DNA of 64,000 nucleotides, taken from Mesorhizobium plurifarium. GTDB taxonomy: Bacteria > Pseudomonadota > Alphaproteobacteria > Rhizobiales > Rhizobiaceae. The stretch spans positions 426,206 to 490,205 of the forward strand of contig CCNB01000012.1 in the NCBI GenBank assembly GCA_000824785.1, given 5' to 3'. The position numbers were made by a program, and so were the translations under genes. How positions within the stretch are numbered: the stretch's first letter is position 1; the number at the start of each line of letters is the position of its first letter. Of this stretch, positions 18,452 through 29,266 are shown in pieces. The notes below the pieces were generated by a model. That model saw only the letters and a program-made list of their open reading frames with translations. It made no database searches and was not told the DNA's origin.

Positions 18452-18694
18452 GGCAAAATCCCTAACTGCTCGTCGGCCACAAGAACGCAGCTTGCGACAT
18501 CGTGGTCTGTTAAAGACTTCACAATCTGCCAAGACGGCAAGGAAACGCGCTCGCGATGGCAAGGCAGGTCGCGTATCCAATAAACTGCTAAAATAACTCA
18601 GAGGCCCGGTCGCCGCAATGACCCGGGCAGGCGTATCGAGGTGAGGACGCCCGGCTCATCCGGGCATCCTGAGATATGCAAGCGTGGGCGGCGT
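18452..18694. other. Gap between the T6SS locus and the binding-protein gene
   Basis: The 243 bases hold the promoter of the minus-strand caspase gene and the 3' end of the binding-protein transcript. A hairpin GCCCGG-CTCAT-CCGGGC (18649-18665) may end the binding-protein message, but no T-run follows it. No gene is seen. Confidence 0.4.
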
Positions 18695-19813
18695 TTACTT
18701 CTCGGCGTATGTCGGCTTGCCGTCCGCGCCCTTCTTCCATTCGTAGATGACATAGTCGGGGCGCGTGATGTCGCCCTTCTCGTCATAGCCGATGTCGCCG
18801 ATCGCCGTCTTCCACGGGCCGCCTGCCTTGATGGTCGCGCCGACCTTCTGCGCGTCGTCGGCCGAGCCGGTCTTGTCGATCGCGGCGGCGACGATCTGGA
18901 CCGCCGCGTAAGAGTAGAGCGTGTAGGCTTCCGGCTCGAAACCAGCGGCACGGAACTTTTCGACGATGTCCTTGGCGGCGGGGTTCTTGCGCGGGTCCGG
19001 CGAGAAGGTGTTCAAGGTGCCGATGACCGAATCGCCGGCGATCGAGGCGAGCTCGTTCGAGACCATCCCGTCGCCCGAGAACAGCGTCGCCTTCAGACCC
19101 TGATCCGCCGACTGGCGCATGATCAGGCCCGCCTCGGTGTGGAGGCCGCCGAAATAGATCAGCGTGACCCCTGCCGCCTTCATCTTGGCGATGAGCGCGG
19201 AGAAGTCCTTGTCGCCGACATTGATGCCTTCATACATCACCTCGGTGATGCCGTCGGCGTTCAGATCCTTCCTGGCGACATCGACAAGGCCCTGGCCGTA
19301 GGGCGTCTTGTCGTGGATGATGGCGATCTTGGCATCCTTGAAGTTCGCGGCGATATAGTCGCCGGCAACCTTGCCCTGCTGGTCGTCGCGGCCGCAGGTG
19401 CGGAAGGTGTTCCACAAGCCGCGCTCGGTATATTGCGGATTGGTCGATGCCGGCGATATCTCGAGCACGCCGTTCTCGGCATAGACTTCCGAGGCCGGGA
19501 TCGACACGCCCGAGTTGAAGTGGCCGACCACGTATTTCACGCCGTCCGCGACGAATTTGTTGGCGACCGAAATTCCCTGCTTCGGATCGGAGACATCGTC
19601 GCCGATCTCGATTTTGATCTTCTGGCCGAGCACGCCACCGGCCGCGTTGATGTCGGCGGCCGCCTGTTCGGCGCCTTTCTGGAACTGGGCGCCGAAGGCC
19701 GCGTTCGGACCGGTGATCGGCCCGGCGACGCCGATGACGATGTCGGCCCAGGCGTTGCCCGCAAAGGCGACAAGGGCGGCCGCTGCCACCGCCGACAAGA
19801 GATGTTTCTTCAT
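18695..19813 (-). CDS. Branched-chain-amino-acid-type ABC substrate-binding protein (orphan)
   Basis: This 372-residue periplasmic binding protein of the LivJ/BraC family has a signal peptide ending NAWA-D, followed by the family opening [20 protein letters not shown] 19813 has GGGAG at a good distance. No permease or ATPase gene adjoins it, so it must work with a LIV-type transporter encoded elsewhere (one lies at 57.6-61.1 kb, with its own binding protein). It is downstream of the AraC gene on the same strand but separated by 301 bases, so it probably has its own promoter. The ligand cannot be read from the sequence. Confidence 0.9.
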   Translation of the reverse strand: MKKHLLSAVAAAALVAFAGNAWADIVIGVAGPITGPNAAFGAQFQKGAEQAAADINAAGGVLGQKIKIEIGDDVSDPKQGISVANKFVADGVKYVVGHFNSGVSIPASEVYAENGVLEISPASTNPQYTERGLWNTFRTCGRDDQQGKVAGDYIAANFKDAKIAIIHDKTPYGQGLVDVARKDLNADGITEVMYEGINVGDKDFSALIAKMKAAGVTLIYFGGLHTEAGLIMRQSADQGLKATLFSGDGMVSNELASIAGDSVIGTLNTFSPDPRKNPAAKDIVEKFRAAGFEPEAYTLYSYAAVQIVAAAIDKTGSADDAQKVGATIKAGGPWKTAIGDIGYDEKGDITRPDYVIYEWKKGADGKPTYAEK

Positions 19814-20114
19814 ATTAGGCTCCCATTTTCGTGGCGGGCACTGGCTGAGGCTTCGATGCGATGCCCACGTCCGACGCATCGAGCTGACTTGGGCGGGCCG
19901 GGTTTTGCCGTTGGGCAAGATCAGGCCCAGGCGGGCGGGTCAGGTCATGAGGCCGGAGCAGGCTCCCGTCACCAAAGATGTCTTGCTCTCGATCCGCATC
20001 CGAAATGCCCCGCCTTCGGGGCATATTGGATGCAAGCGAAGTGGCATGCGATGACCGTAAGACCCAGATTTGGTGATCGATTTTGCAATGTTTCGGGAAT
20101 GCCTCGCCTGCCTG
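19814..20114. other. Gap with a perfect hairpin between AraC and binding-protein genes
   Basis: No gene is seen. The hairpin ATGCCCCG-CCTT-CGGGGCAT at 20005-20024 is a perfect 8-bp stem with a 4-base loop. It may end the upstream dgdA-ligase-AraC transcript, although no T-run follows on the minus strand. The rest presumably holds the promoter of the binding-protein gene. Confidence 0.4.
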
Positions 20115-21137
20115 CTAGTTCACGGGCGCGCGGTCGCGCAGATCGGCGTCGGACGAGGCCTCGCGGCGGAACAAGGCCGGGCTCTTGCCGGTCCATTTGT
20201 GGAATGCGCGATGGAAGGCGCTCGGCTCGGAAAAGCCGATATCGGCGGCGAGGTCGGCGACGCTGCGGCTGCCGTTGAGCAGGGCTTCCATCGCCAGCGC
20301 CCTGCGTATCTCGTCCTTGATCGAGCGATAGCTCTGGCCTTCCGACTGAAGCCTGCGGCGCAAGGTCGGCGCCTGCATGCGCATGCCGGCGGCAAGCCGC
20401 TCGAAGCTCGGCCATGACGCGGGCGCGGTGGCGTGCAAGCGCCCGCGTATGGCCGCCGAGAGCCCCTCGTCATGGCGGTAGCGCACAAGGATGTTGGCTG
20501 GCGCCTTGCGCAGGAATTCGCGCAGGGCGCAGGCGTCGCGGATGACCGGCAGCTTCAGGAATTCGGCATCGAAGACAAGGCGGCTCCGGGGCTGGTCGAA
20601 CCGCACCGGCGCGCCGAAGAACAGCCGGTAGTCGCTCCCCGTGGGTGGAATGCTGCATTTGAAATCCACCCAGCGGATGGGAAGGCGCCGGCCCACCAGC
20701 CAGCAGTTCACGCCGTGGACGATGATCCAGAAGGTGCGGTAGGCGAAGGCCGACCGCAACGGCCCGGAATCGCTCAGCCTGATCTCGGCGAGCCCGTCGC
20801 CGACGGTCAGCTCGCCATGCGGATCGTCGAGCACGGCGCGCAGGAAGCGCAGGCCCCTGCGCAGGGCGTGCTCCAGCGTCTCGGTGGTAAGCAGCGCCTG
20901 GCAGAGCAGCGCGAAGCTGCCGGCCCGCATTGGCCGGGCGCCTTCGCCGAAGAACTCGTCGTCCATCGCCTGCGCGACGGCATGCCAGAGCGCGCCATAT
21001 TGTTCGGCCGAGATCGGCTCGGAAATCACCGGCGGCAGTCCGACGCTCGCCAGCAAAGGCTCGACCTCGACATTGTGGCGGCGAAGGCATTCGAGCGTGT
21101 CGTCCATGAAACAGGGAGCGATCATCCGGCGCTGCAT
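20115..21137 (-). CDS. AraC-family transcriptional regulator
   Basis: This 340-residue regulator has an N-terminal sensing domain of the type found in OruR/ArgR-like AraC proteins (about 20-205). A C-terminal double helix-turn-helix domain (about 235-335) contains ALNGSRSVADLAADIGF-like and SEPSAFHRAFHKWTG motifs. It lies 36 bases downstream of the acyl-CoA ligase gene on the same strand. It is therefore probably the last gene of the dgdA operon and may control it together with the divergent LysR protein. ATG 21137 gives the normal family length. Confidence 0.88.
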   Translation of the reverse strand: MQRRMIAPCFMDDTLECLRRHNVEVEPLLASVGLPPVISEPISAEQYGALWHAVAQAMDDEFFGEGARPMRAGSFALLCQALLTTETLEHALRRGLRFLRAVLDDPHGELTVGDGLAEIRLSDSGPLRSAFAYRTFWIIVHGVNCWLVGRRLPIRWVDFKCSIPPTGSDYRLFFGAPVRFDQPRSRLVFDAEFLKLPVIRDACALREFLRKAPANILVRYRHDEGLSAAIRGRLHATAPASWPSFERLAAGMRMQAPTLRRRLQSEGQSYRSIKDEIRRALAMEALLNGSRSVADLAADIGFSEPSAFHRAFHKWTGKSPALFRREASSDADLRDRAPVN

Positions 21138-21173
21138 CGCGTGGTGCTCCGTCCTCCTTCTGCCTGCGCCTTG

Positions 21174-22802
21174 CTAGCGCTCGCCCCGATCGAATGTGGC
21201 GGCGCCGACACCCTGCTGCCGCAGCGCTGTCCTGGCGATTTTTTCCGTCGGCGTTCGCGGCAGCGGCGTGTCCGTGATCTCGATGTAGCGCGGCACCATG
21301 TGGCGCGGCGCCAGCGCCCTGAAATGCGCCAGCAGCTCGGGCGCCTCCAGGGTCGAGCCCGCTCGCCGCTGGGCCACGACCATGATGTCTTCCTCGGTGA
21401 ACTCCGACGGGATCCCGAACGCCGCGCTTTCAACGATCTCGGGATGCTTCTCGGCGACGGTTTCCACTTCGTAGGCGGATATATTCTCACCGCGCCGCCG
21501 GATTGCCTCGTTCAGGCGGTGCTTGAAATAGAGCCAGCCATCCGCGTCCAGGCAGCCGGCGTCGCCGGAGTGATACCAGAGGTTCCGTAGCGTCTGCACC
21601 GTCTTGGCGTCCGCCCGGTAATAGCCGGAAAACATGCTCCAGCTCTTGCGCGGGCGCGATACGATCTCGCCGACGGACCCGTGCGGCAAAGGCCGGTCCT
21701 TGTCGTCGACGATCACGACTTCCCAGTCAGGGTGCGGACGGCCGCAGGAACCTTCCTTCGTGTCATCCACGGTATCGAGCGTGACGAAACCCGTCTCCGT
21801 CTGTCCGTAGCCGGTGACGAGCCGCATGTCGAAGCGTCGCTCGAACGCTTGCTTGTCCGGCACCATTGGAATGCACTGGCATATGCGCACCGGATTGGCG
21901 CCGTCGCCGTCGGACGGCGACTGGCGCGACAGGATGACCGCCATGGCGCCGAGCAGGTTCGTGGCCGTGGCGCCGCTGGCGCGGACCTGCTCCCAGAAGC
22001 GCGAGGCGCTGAAGCCGTCGACCAGCGTCGCGCGGGTGCCGTAGATCAGCGGCAGGTAGACGCCGAACATCTGCGCGTCAGTGTGGAACAGCGGCAATGC
22101 CGAGAAATAGCTGTCGCCGGTCGTGTAGCCGAGATTGAGCGCCATCCCCGCCGCCCAGGAATAGCAGTGATGATGGGACATCAAGGCGCCCTTGGAGGGA
22201 CCGGTGGTGCCCGAGGTGTAGAGGATCGCCATCGGGTCGGAATAATGGATGTCGGCGAGGTCGAAATCCGGCTGCCCGGCCATGCATTCCTCGAAGGAGA
22301 CGATCCGACCGATCCTGATGCCGGCCGCCCGGGCCTCGCCCGGATCGACGCCGACCAGGATGAGGGTGCGCAGGTCCGGCAGCCGGTCCTGAACCCTGGC
22401 GAGCTCCTCAAGCGCGTTGGCGTCGGCGACGAGGACCTCGGCGCCACAATTGTTCAGGTTGTGGCAGAGCAGGTCGCCCTTCAGGCCCGGATTGCTGGGC
22501 ACCTCGATGGCGCCCAGGCTCGACACGGCGAACCACGTCGCAACCAGCTCGAAACAATTGGGCAAGAGCATCGCCACCCGGTCGGACTTGCCGATGCCGA
22601 GGCCGCGCAGGCCGCGCGCCAGCCGCGCTGAAGCGACCTGCATCTCCTCGAAGCTGGCCGAGCGTCCGCAGATGTCGATGAACGGACTGTCGCCGAGGCG
22701 CTCGGCCTGCATGCGCAGGATTTTCGGCAGCACCCGGTTCTCCAGATCGTCGTCGTGCTGGCCCGGGATGTGGAAGGAAGGGGCGAGGTCGAGCATAGTC
22801 AT
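21174..22802 (-). CDS. AMP-forming acyl-CoA ligase
   Basis: This 542-residue enzyme of the ANL superfamily activates a carboxylic acid to its CoA thioester with ATP. Visible motifs are the P-loop YTSGTTGPSKG (about 197), YGQTETG, the SGDAG aspartate, and the C-terminal PTEKIART lysine. It resembles the crotonobetaine/carnitine-CoA ligase branch, but the context points elsewhere. It follows the hydratase by 3 bases and shares an operon with a B12-dependent acyl-CoA mutase. It may therefore make the mutase substrate (for example 2-hydroxyisobutyryl-CoA), which is an inference. Confidence 0.88.
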   Translation of the reverse strand: MTMLDLAPSFHIPGQHDDDLENRVLPKILRMQAERLGDSPFIDICGRSASFEEMQVASARLARGLRGLGIGKSDRVAMLLPNCFELVATWFAVSSLGAIEVPSNPGLKGDLLCHNLNNCGAEVLVADANALEELARVQDRLPDLRTLILVGVDPGEARAAGIRIGRIVSFEECMAGQPDFDLADIHYSDPMAILYTSGTTGPSKGALMSHHHCYSWAAGMALNLGYTTGDSYFSALPLFHTDAQMFGVYLPLIYGTRATLVDGFSASRFWEQVRASGATATNLLGAMAVILSRQSPSDGDGANPVRICQCIPMVPDKQAFERRFDMRLVTGYGQTETGFVTLDTVDDTKEGSCGRPHPDWEVVIVDDKDRPLPHGSVGEIVSRPRKSWSMFSGYYRADAKTVQTLRNLWYHSGDAGCLDADGWLYFKHRLNEAIRRRGENISAYEVETVAEKHPEIVESAAFGIPSEFTEEDIMVVAQRRAGSTLEAPELLAHFRALAPRHMVPRYIEITDTPLPRTPTEKIARTALRQQGVGAATFDRGER

Positions 22803-22805
22803 GGA

Positions 22806-23567
22806 TCAAAAATTCTTTGCCCGCGCTTGCGCTTCCGGGGAGAGGAAACCGCTCACCGTGGCCCTGGTCTCCAGCGCCATTGCATCGGCCAGGGAAGAGT
22901 GGAAGCCGTTGTTGATGGCATGCTTGATGTCGGCCACGGCGCTTTCCGGACGCTCCGCTATCGCCAAGGCCAGTTTCCTTGCCTCGTCCAGCAATTGCGC
23001 CTCGGGAAAAAGCTTCCACGCGATGCCGACTTCGAGCGCCTTCCTGGCGTCATGCTTCTCGCCCAGGATCATCAGCTCCTTGGCGACCTGCGGCCCGGTC
23101 TGCTTGGTAAGCAGCGCAGTGACGCCACCGGTGACGAACAGCCCATAGGTGACTTCGGGGAAGAACCAGCGCGCGTTGTCGGCGAACAGCGTGAAGTCGC
23201 AATTCACCGCCCATTCGAGCGCGCCGCCCACGCACCAGCCATGGACTGCTGCGATGACGATCTTGCGCGACTGCATGATCTGCAGGGTGATGTTCTGGAT
23301 GGCGTCGACCCAGCCTCGTGTCGTCGCCTCGGAGGTGGTCTGCTCGTCGAGGTCCTTCAGGTCGTCGCCGGAGCAGAAAGCGCGTCCCTCGCCATGCAGG
23401 ATGACGGCGCGGACCGACGAGTCCGCTTCGGCTCGGGCCAGCGCCTCGGAAAGCCCGTCGACGAGCAGCCTGTTCATGGCGTTCAGCCGCTCGGGACGGT
23501 TGAGCTTGACCCAGGCGATGGCACCATCATGCCTGGAAATGACTGCGCCCATCTTGACGTCCCCCAT
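22806..23567 (-). CDS. Enoyl-CoA hydratase/isomerase family protein
   Basis: This 253-residue crotonase-fold protein has the oxyanion-hole motifs FCSGDDLKDL and GWCVGGALEW, and a VTYGLFVTGG segment. ATG 23567 is chosen because GGTGGGAG lies 8 bases before it. A TTG at 23600 and ATGs at 23591 and 23552 are also in frame, so the start is uncertain by a few codons. In this operon it could interconvert 3-hydroxybutyryl-CoA and crotonyl-CoA after the mutase step. It lies 29 bases after the mutase gene and 3 bases before the ligase gene. Confidence 0.86.
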   Translation of the reverse strand: MGDVKMGAVISRHDGAIAWVKLNRPERLNAMNRLLVDGLSEALARAEADSSVRAVILHGEGRAFCSGDDLKDLDEQTTSEATTRGWVDAIQNITLQIMQSRKIVIAAVHGWCVGGALEWAVNCDFTLFADNARWFFPEVTYGLFVTGGVTALLTKQTGPQVAKELMILGEKHDARKALEVGIAWKLFPEAQLLDEARKLALAIAERPESAVADIKHAINNGFHSSLADAMALETRATVSGFLSPEAQARAKNF

Positions 23568-23596
23568 CTTGTCGTCTCCCACCTTGGGCATCCTCC

Positions 23597-25288
23597 TCAA
23601 ACGATCATCGGTTCGGCATAAGCGCCCCAGACCTCGCGCAGCGCGGCGCAGATCTCGCCAAGCGTCGCCTTCGCCTTCACGGCCTCGATGGTCTTCGGCA
23701 AAAGATTGATGTCGTCAGACCTCGCCTGTTCGGCGAGGTCCTTCAGCAGTTCCCGGACGCGGGCATTGTCGCGGCTCGCCCGCACCGCCTGGAGGCGGTC
23801 GATCTGCAGCTGCGTGCACGCTTCGTCATAGGGATGGATGTGCACTTCGGCCGAGCGGCTGGCCTCGTCGACATAGCGGTTGACGCCAACCGAGATCTTC
23901 TCGCCGGCATCGATCTTCTGGAATGTCGCGTAGGCCGAGTCCGCGAGCTTCTGCTGGAACCAGCCTTCCTCGACCAGCTTCACGGCGCCGCCGCGCTCAT
24001 CCACCTCGTCCAGCAGCTTCCAGATCTCCGTCTCCATGTCGCGGGTGAGGCGCTCGATGAAATAGGAGCCGCCGAGCGGGTCGATCACGGAGGTCACGTT
24101 GATCTCGTCGCGGATGATCTGCTGGGTGCGGATGGCCAGCTTCATGGCTTCTTCGGTCGGGATGGCAAAGGCCTCGTCGAGGCCGTTGGTGTGCATGCTC
24201 TGGCAGCCGCCCAACACGGCGCCGAGCGCCTGGATCGCCGTGCGCATGAGGTTGTTGTGATGCTCGACCTTGGTCAGGCTCATCGCCGCGGTCTGCACAT
24301 GCACCCGCAGCCGCATGGATTCCGGCTTCCTGGCCTTGAAGCGCCGCGCCATGATCTTGGCGTAGACCCGCCTCGCCGCCCTGAACTTGCAGATCTGCTC
24401 GAAGAAATCCTGGTGGCTGATGAAGAAGAAGGACAGCCGGGGCGCGAAGTCGTCAATGTCCATGCCGGCGCCGGTGACCTCCTCGCAATAGGCGATGGTG
24501 AAGGCCATGATGAAGGCGATCTCCTGCAGCGCGTTGCCGCCAACATCAGAGAGATGGTAGCCGCTGAGGCTGATCGGATTGATCTTCGGCGTCGCCTTGG
24601 CGCTGTACATGATGAGGTCGCGCAGCAGCCTCACGGCGGGACGCACCGGATAGATCCACTCCTTCTGCGCGACATATTCCTTCAGCGGGTCAGCCTGCAG
24701 CGTACCCGCCAGCTTGTGGAGGTCGTAGCCGCGCCGCTCCGCGACGGCGACATACATGGCATAGACCACCCAGGCCGACGGATTGATGGTGAGCGAGACC
24801 GAGATCTTTTCCAGGTCGATCCCGTCGAACAGCCGGTCGACGTCGTCGACCGTGTCGATGGCGACGCCGACGCGCCCGACCTCGCCGAACGCCCGCGGAT
24901 CGTCCGAGTCCAGGCCGAGCAGCGTCGGCAGGTCGAAATCGGTGGAGAGCCCGGTCTGGCCGGTCTGGATCATGTATTTGTAGCGCTGGTTCGTGGCCTC
25001 GGGATTGCCGAAGCCGGCGACCTGCCGGATCGTCCAGGGCCGCCCGCGATACATCGTCGGATAGGCGCCGCGGGTGAACGGATAGGCGCCGGGGAAACCG
25101 AGCTCGTCGGCCGGAATGTCGGCGATGTCGGCGGCCGTGTAGACGCGCTTCAGCGGAATGCCGCATTCCGTCTCGTAGGCCGGCTTTTCCTCCGGCCGGT
25201 TGCCGAGTGCGGCGGCGAGTTCCTTCTCCTCCCACGCGGCCTGTTTCTCTCGGATATCCTCGATTGCGGTCTCGGAGAACAGATTCAT
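23597..25288 (-). CDS. Cobalamin-dependent acyl-CoA mutase large subunit (2-hydroxyisobutyryl-CoA mutase type)
   Basis: This 563-residue TIM-barrel subunit of a B12-dependent mutase lacks its own B12-binding domain, which is encoded separately at 26283-26747. Its numbering matches the 2-hydroxyisobutyryl-CoA mutase HcmA, whose substrate pocket is set by Ile90 and Asp117. This protein has Val90 (TIRQVAGFG) and Asp117 (LSTDFDLPT). Methylmalonyl- and isobutyryl-CoA mutases carry aromatic and non-acidic residues there. It should therefore isomerise a 2-hydroxyisobutyryl-CoA-like ester to a 3-hydroxyacyl-CoA. The Val90 change may shift substrate or stereochemistry. It overlaps the MeaB gene by 4 bases. 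Confidence 0.9.
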   Translation of the reverse strand: MNLFSETAIEDIREKQAAWEEKELAAALGNRPEEKPAYETECGIPLKRVYTAADIADIPADELGFPGAYPFTRGAYPTMYRGRPWTIRQVAGFGNPEATNQRYKYMIQTGQTGLSTDFDLPTLLGLDSDDPRAFGEVGRVGVAIDTVDDVDRLFDGIDLEKISVSLTINPSAWVVYAMYVAVAERRGYDLHKLAGTLQADPLKEYVAQKEWIYPVRPAVRLLRDLIMYSAKATPKINPISLSGYHLSDVGGNALQEIAFIMAFTIAYCEEVTGAGMDIDDFAPRLSFFFISHQDFFEQICKFRAARRVYAKIMARRFKARKPESMRLRVHVQTAAMSLTKVEHHNNLMRTAIQALGAVLGGCQSMHTNGLDEAFAIPTEEAMKLAIRTQQIIRDEINVTSVIDPLGGSYFIERLTRDMETEIWKLLDEVDERGGAVKLVEEGWFQQKLADSAYATFQKIDAGEKISVGVNRYVDEASRSAEVHIHPYDEACTQLQIDRLQAVRASRDNARVRELLKDLAEQARSDDINLLPKTIEAVKAKATLGEICAALREVWGAYAEPMIV

Positions 25289-26286
25289 GCCGCTTGCCCC
25301 TCGTCCGTCCAGCCGAGCAGAAGGCGAGCCGCGCCGGCAGGGTCCATGTCCCTGTTCACGACCGCCTGGATGTGCTCTCCGATCTCGCCGGCCCGCTCAT
25401 CGAATTTGCGCTGGAAAAGATATTTGGCCGCGCCGAGAATCCGCGTCCGGCAAATGCCGCGCTGCCGCTCGGCCAGCTCGCCGCTGTCGCGCAGATGCCC
25501 CCAATGCCTGGAAATGGCATCCTTCAGCTCGCCGATCCGCTCGCCCGAGACGGCGCTGACGGGAAGGACCGGCGGCGCCCATTTCGACCGCACCCTTTCC
25601 GACCCGAGGGTCATCATACCACGCAGGGCCGAGACGGTTGCGGCCGCTTCCGGTTTGTCGGCCTTGCTGACGGCATGGATATCGGCGATCTCCAATATGC
25701 CGGCCTTGATCGCCTGTATGTCGTCGCCGAGCCCCGGCGCCGAGAGAACGACGATGCTGTGCGCCGCCGTCACCACTTCCACCTCGTCCTGGCCGACGCC
25801 GACGGTCTCGATGATGATGGGCGAATAGCCGGCGGCGTCGAGGACATCGACCGCCTGCAACGTCGAGCGGGCAAGGCCGCCGAGATGACCGCGTGTCGCC
25901 ATGCTGCGGACGAAGGCCTGGGAGGACGAGGCCGCCTCGCTCATGCGCACCCTGTCACCGAGGATCGCGCCGCCGGAGAACGGGCTGCTCGGATCGACGG
26001 CGACGACGCCGACCTTGTGTCCCTCCGCCGCGAACGCCCGGATGAGAGAAGACACGAGCGTGGACTTGCCCGCTCCCGGAACGCCGGTGATGCCGACGAC
26101 ATGCGCCTTGCCGGTGTGCCTGTAGATCTCCGCCAACGCCGGGGCGGCTTCCGGATAGCCGGCCTCGGCGCGCGTGATCATGCGGGCGATGGCCGCAACA
26201 TTGCCGGCGAGTATCTCCGGCACGAGCTCGATCGAGGGCCGGTATGCCGCGCGCCTCACCGGCCTCGAAGGCGTGAAAACGGTCAT
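25285..26286 (-). CDS. meaB: MeaB/ArgK-type GTPase, mutase chaperone
   Basis: This 333-residue G3E-family GTPase loads and protects adenosylcobalamin on acyl-CoA mutases. The P-loop is GVPGAGKST (about 65-73), and VVAVDPSSPFSGG and ETVGVGQDE are family-specific switch motifs. ATG 26286 overlaps the B12-binding gene stop (ATGA), and its own stop overlaps the mutase start (ATGA). It is thus locked between the two mutase subunits, as in known mutase operons. A longer in-frame extension upstream of 26286 is only the shadow of the preceding gene. Confidence 0.93.
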   Translation of the reverse strand: MTVFTPSRPVRRAAYRPSIELVPEILAGNVAAIARMITRAEAGYPEAAPALAEIYRHTGKAHVVGITGVPGAGKSTLVSSLIRAFAAEGHKVGVVAVDPSSPFSGGAILGDRVRMSEAASSSQAFVRSMATRGHLGGLARSTLQAVDVLDAAGYSPIIIETVGVGQDEVEVVTAAHSIVVLSAPGLGDDIQAIKAGILEIADIHAVSKADKPEAAATVSALRGMMTLGSERVRSKWAPPVLPVSAVSGERIGELKDAISRHWGHLRDSGELAERQRGICRTRILGAAKYLFQRKFDERAGEIGEHIQAVVNRDMDPAGAARLLLGWTDEGQAA

Positions 26287-26747
26287 ACGCGGCCACGAGC
26301 GGCGATCAGGCTCCTGATCGTCGTGACGATCAGTTCGGCCCGCGCCTCCTGCGGCACGATCGCGTCGACGCCGCTGTCCCACAAGGCGGCGTAGTCCTGC
26401 TCTGGAATGACGCCACCGGCGACGACGAAGATGTGTTCGGACTTCTCTTCGCGCAGGCAGCGCCCAAGTTCCCGGAACAGCGGAACATGCGAGCCGGATA
26501 GGAGGCTGACGCCGATGACGTCGACGTCCTCCTGGACCGCTGCCGCCACGACTTCGCCCGGCGACTTGTAGAGGCCGGTATAGACGACTTCCATGCCGGC
26601 ATCGCGCAGGATCCGCGCCACCACCTTGGCGCCCCGGTCGTGCCCGTCCAGCCCCAGCTTGGCGACAAGCACTCGGATGGTACCGGCTGCCGCGTCCCGG
26701 TCCGGCGTGTCGCCCGAGGCCTTTTCAGTCATGCTCGCTTCGTTCAT
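26283..26747 (-). CDS. B12-binding small subunit of the acyl-CoA mutase
   Basis: This 154-residue cobalamin-binding domain protein carries the base-off/His-on motif DGHDRG (D34-x-H36-x-x-G39), followed by the conserved GLYKSPGEVV and GVSLLSGSH segments and a late GG turn (VVAGGVIP). It supplies the B12 site to the separate large subunit, as HcmB does. The first 20 residues are a non-conserved polar extension, so an internal ATG at 26732 is also possible. It is 13 bases after the dgdA stop and overlaps meaB by 4 bases. Confidence 0.92.
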   Translation of the reverse strand: MNEASMTEKASGDTPDRDAAAGTIRVLVAKLGLDGHDRGAKVVARILRDAGMEVVYTGLYKSPGEVVAAAVQEDVDVIGVSLLSGSHVPLFRELGRCLREEKSEHIFVVAGGVIPEQDYAALWDSGVDAIVPQEARAELIVTTIRSLIAARGRV

Positions 26748-26760
26748 AGGCCCCTACCCG

Positions 26761-28195
<1,435 letters not shown>

Positions 28196-29056
28196 ATGGC
28201 CGCACCCCTCGATCTCAAATTGCTGTCAACCTTCGTGCGCGCGGCGCATTCGGGAACGCTCAGCGCCACGGCCGTGCAGGTCGGGCGCACGCAATCGGCG
28301 GTGACGATGCAGATACAGCGGCTCGAGGACGCGCTCGGCGGCCAGAGCCTGTTCCATCGCAGCGGCAGCGGCGTGCGCCTGACCGGCAGCGGCGAGCGCT
28401 TCCTTGCCTATGCCGAGCGCATCCTCAAGATCCACGACGAAGCGGTTTCGGCTTTTTCCGGCAAGGGCCTGCAGGGCTCGATCATCTTCGGCAGCCCGGA
28501 AGACTATCTGAGCGCCTTCTTTCCCACGCTCTTGAGAAGTTTCGGGACCCTCTATCCGGACATCGAGATCAAGGTCGTGGCCGCGCCGACCGTCGAGCTT
28601 CACAACCTGCTGCATGCGCGCCAGGTCGATCTGGCGCTCGTCTCCATTCCGGACGCGAGCGCGTCCAGGGAGGTCGTGCGCACGGAAGCGATGGTCTGGG
28701 TCGGCAGCAAGCCGACACTGGAGCTGCACGAGTTCGGCGAGACCGTGCCGCTGGCCCTGCCGGCCTCGAACGCCATGGACCACAAGGCGGCCTGCGATGC
28801 CATGTCCCGTGCCGGGCTGCGCTACAAGATAGCCTATGCCAGCAACAGCCTCACCGGCCTGATAGCCGTGGCGCGCTCCGGCCTTGCGATAAGCGTAATG
28901 ACGCAGAAGGCCGTCCCGCCGGACCTGTTCATCCTAAACGCGCCGCTTCCGAGACTGTCCCGGCTCGGCGTCCTGATCGCCTTCGCCGAAACCACGAGAT
29001 CGCCGGCCGTCGAGGCGTTTGCCAGCCACATTCGGGGCATCCTGCCGTCGCTGTAA
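28196..29056 (+). CDS. LysR-family regulator divergent from dgdA
   Basis: This 286-residue LysR regulator has an N-terminal winged helix (about 5-65; VGRTQSAVTMQIQRLEDALG) and a substrate-binding-like effector domain (about 90-285). Its divergent position matches that of DgdR, the repressor of dgdA in Burkholderia, but the sequence was not recognised as DgdR with certainty. The ATG at 28196 is the last base pair of a palindrome, so binding by its own product would block its translation start region. The ribosome site is weak (GGAA). Confidence 0.9.
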   Translation: MAAPLDLKLLSTFVRAAHSGTLSATAVQVGRTQSAVTMQIQRLEDALGGQSLFHRSGSGVRLTGSGERFLAYAERILKIHDEAVSAFSGKGLQGSIIFGSPEDYLSAFFPTLLRSFGTLYPDIEIKVVAAPTVELHNLLHARQVDLALVSIPDASASREVVRTEAMVWVGSKPTLELHEFGETVPLALPASNAMDHKAACDAMSRAGLRYKIAYASNSLTGLIAVARSGLAISVMTQKAVPPDLFILNAPLPRLSRLGVLIAFAETTRSPAVEAFASHIRGILPSL

Positions 29057-29091
29057 AAATCGACCCGTCAGAGGTCCGGCAATCGATCAAA

Positions 29092-29194
29092 ACATGTCTC
29101 CCGAAAGCGGGAACCGGTTTCGGGATAAAGACATGCGTAAAATCAAAAACCTAAAGCGCATGGAGCGAATCTGAAAGATCGCGACGCGCTTTAG
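29092..29194. repeat. Rhizobial intergenic mosaic palindrome
   Basis: Two adjacent palindromes are visible: CATGTCTCCCGAAA to TTTCGGGATAAAGACATG (about 29092-29136), and CTAAAGCGC to GCGCTTTAG (29151-29194). The same two modules appear in the opposite order at 38749-38855. This is the common mosaic repeat of rhizobial intergenic DNA. Confidence 0.7.
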
Positions 29195-29266
29195 GCTCTC
29201 CACGGAGACAACCGATCCTCGCTGGTCTAGATGTGGGTCGCATCGGATAAATTATCGGGAGCAAAG

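Noticed and set aside
23834..25828. Long plus-strand frame opposite the mutase genes
   Set aside because: His/Asp/Gly/Arg-rich shadow of the mutase and MeaB genes, with no known domain.
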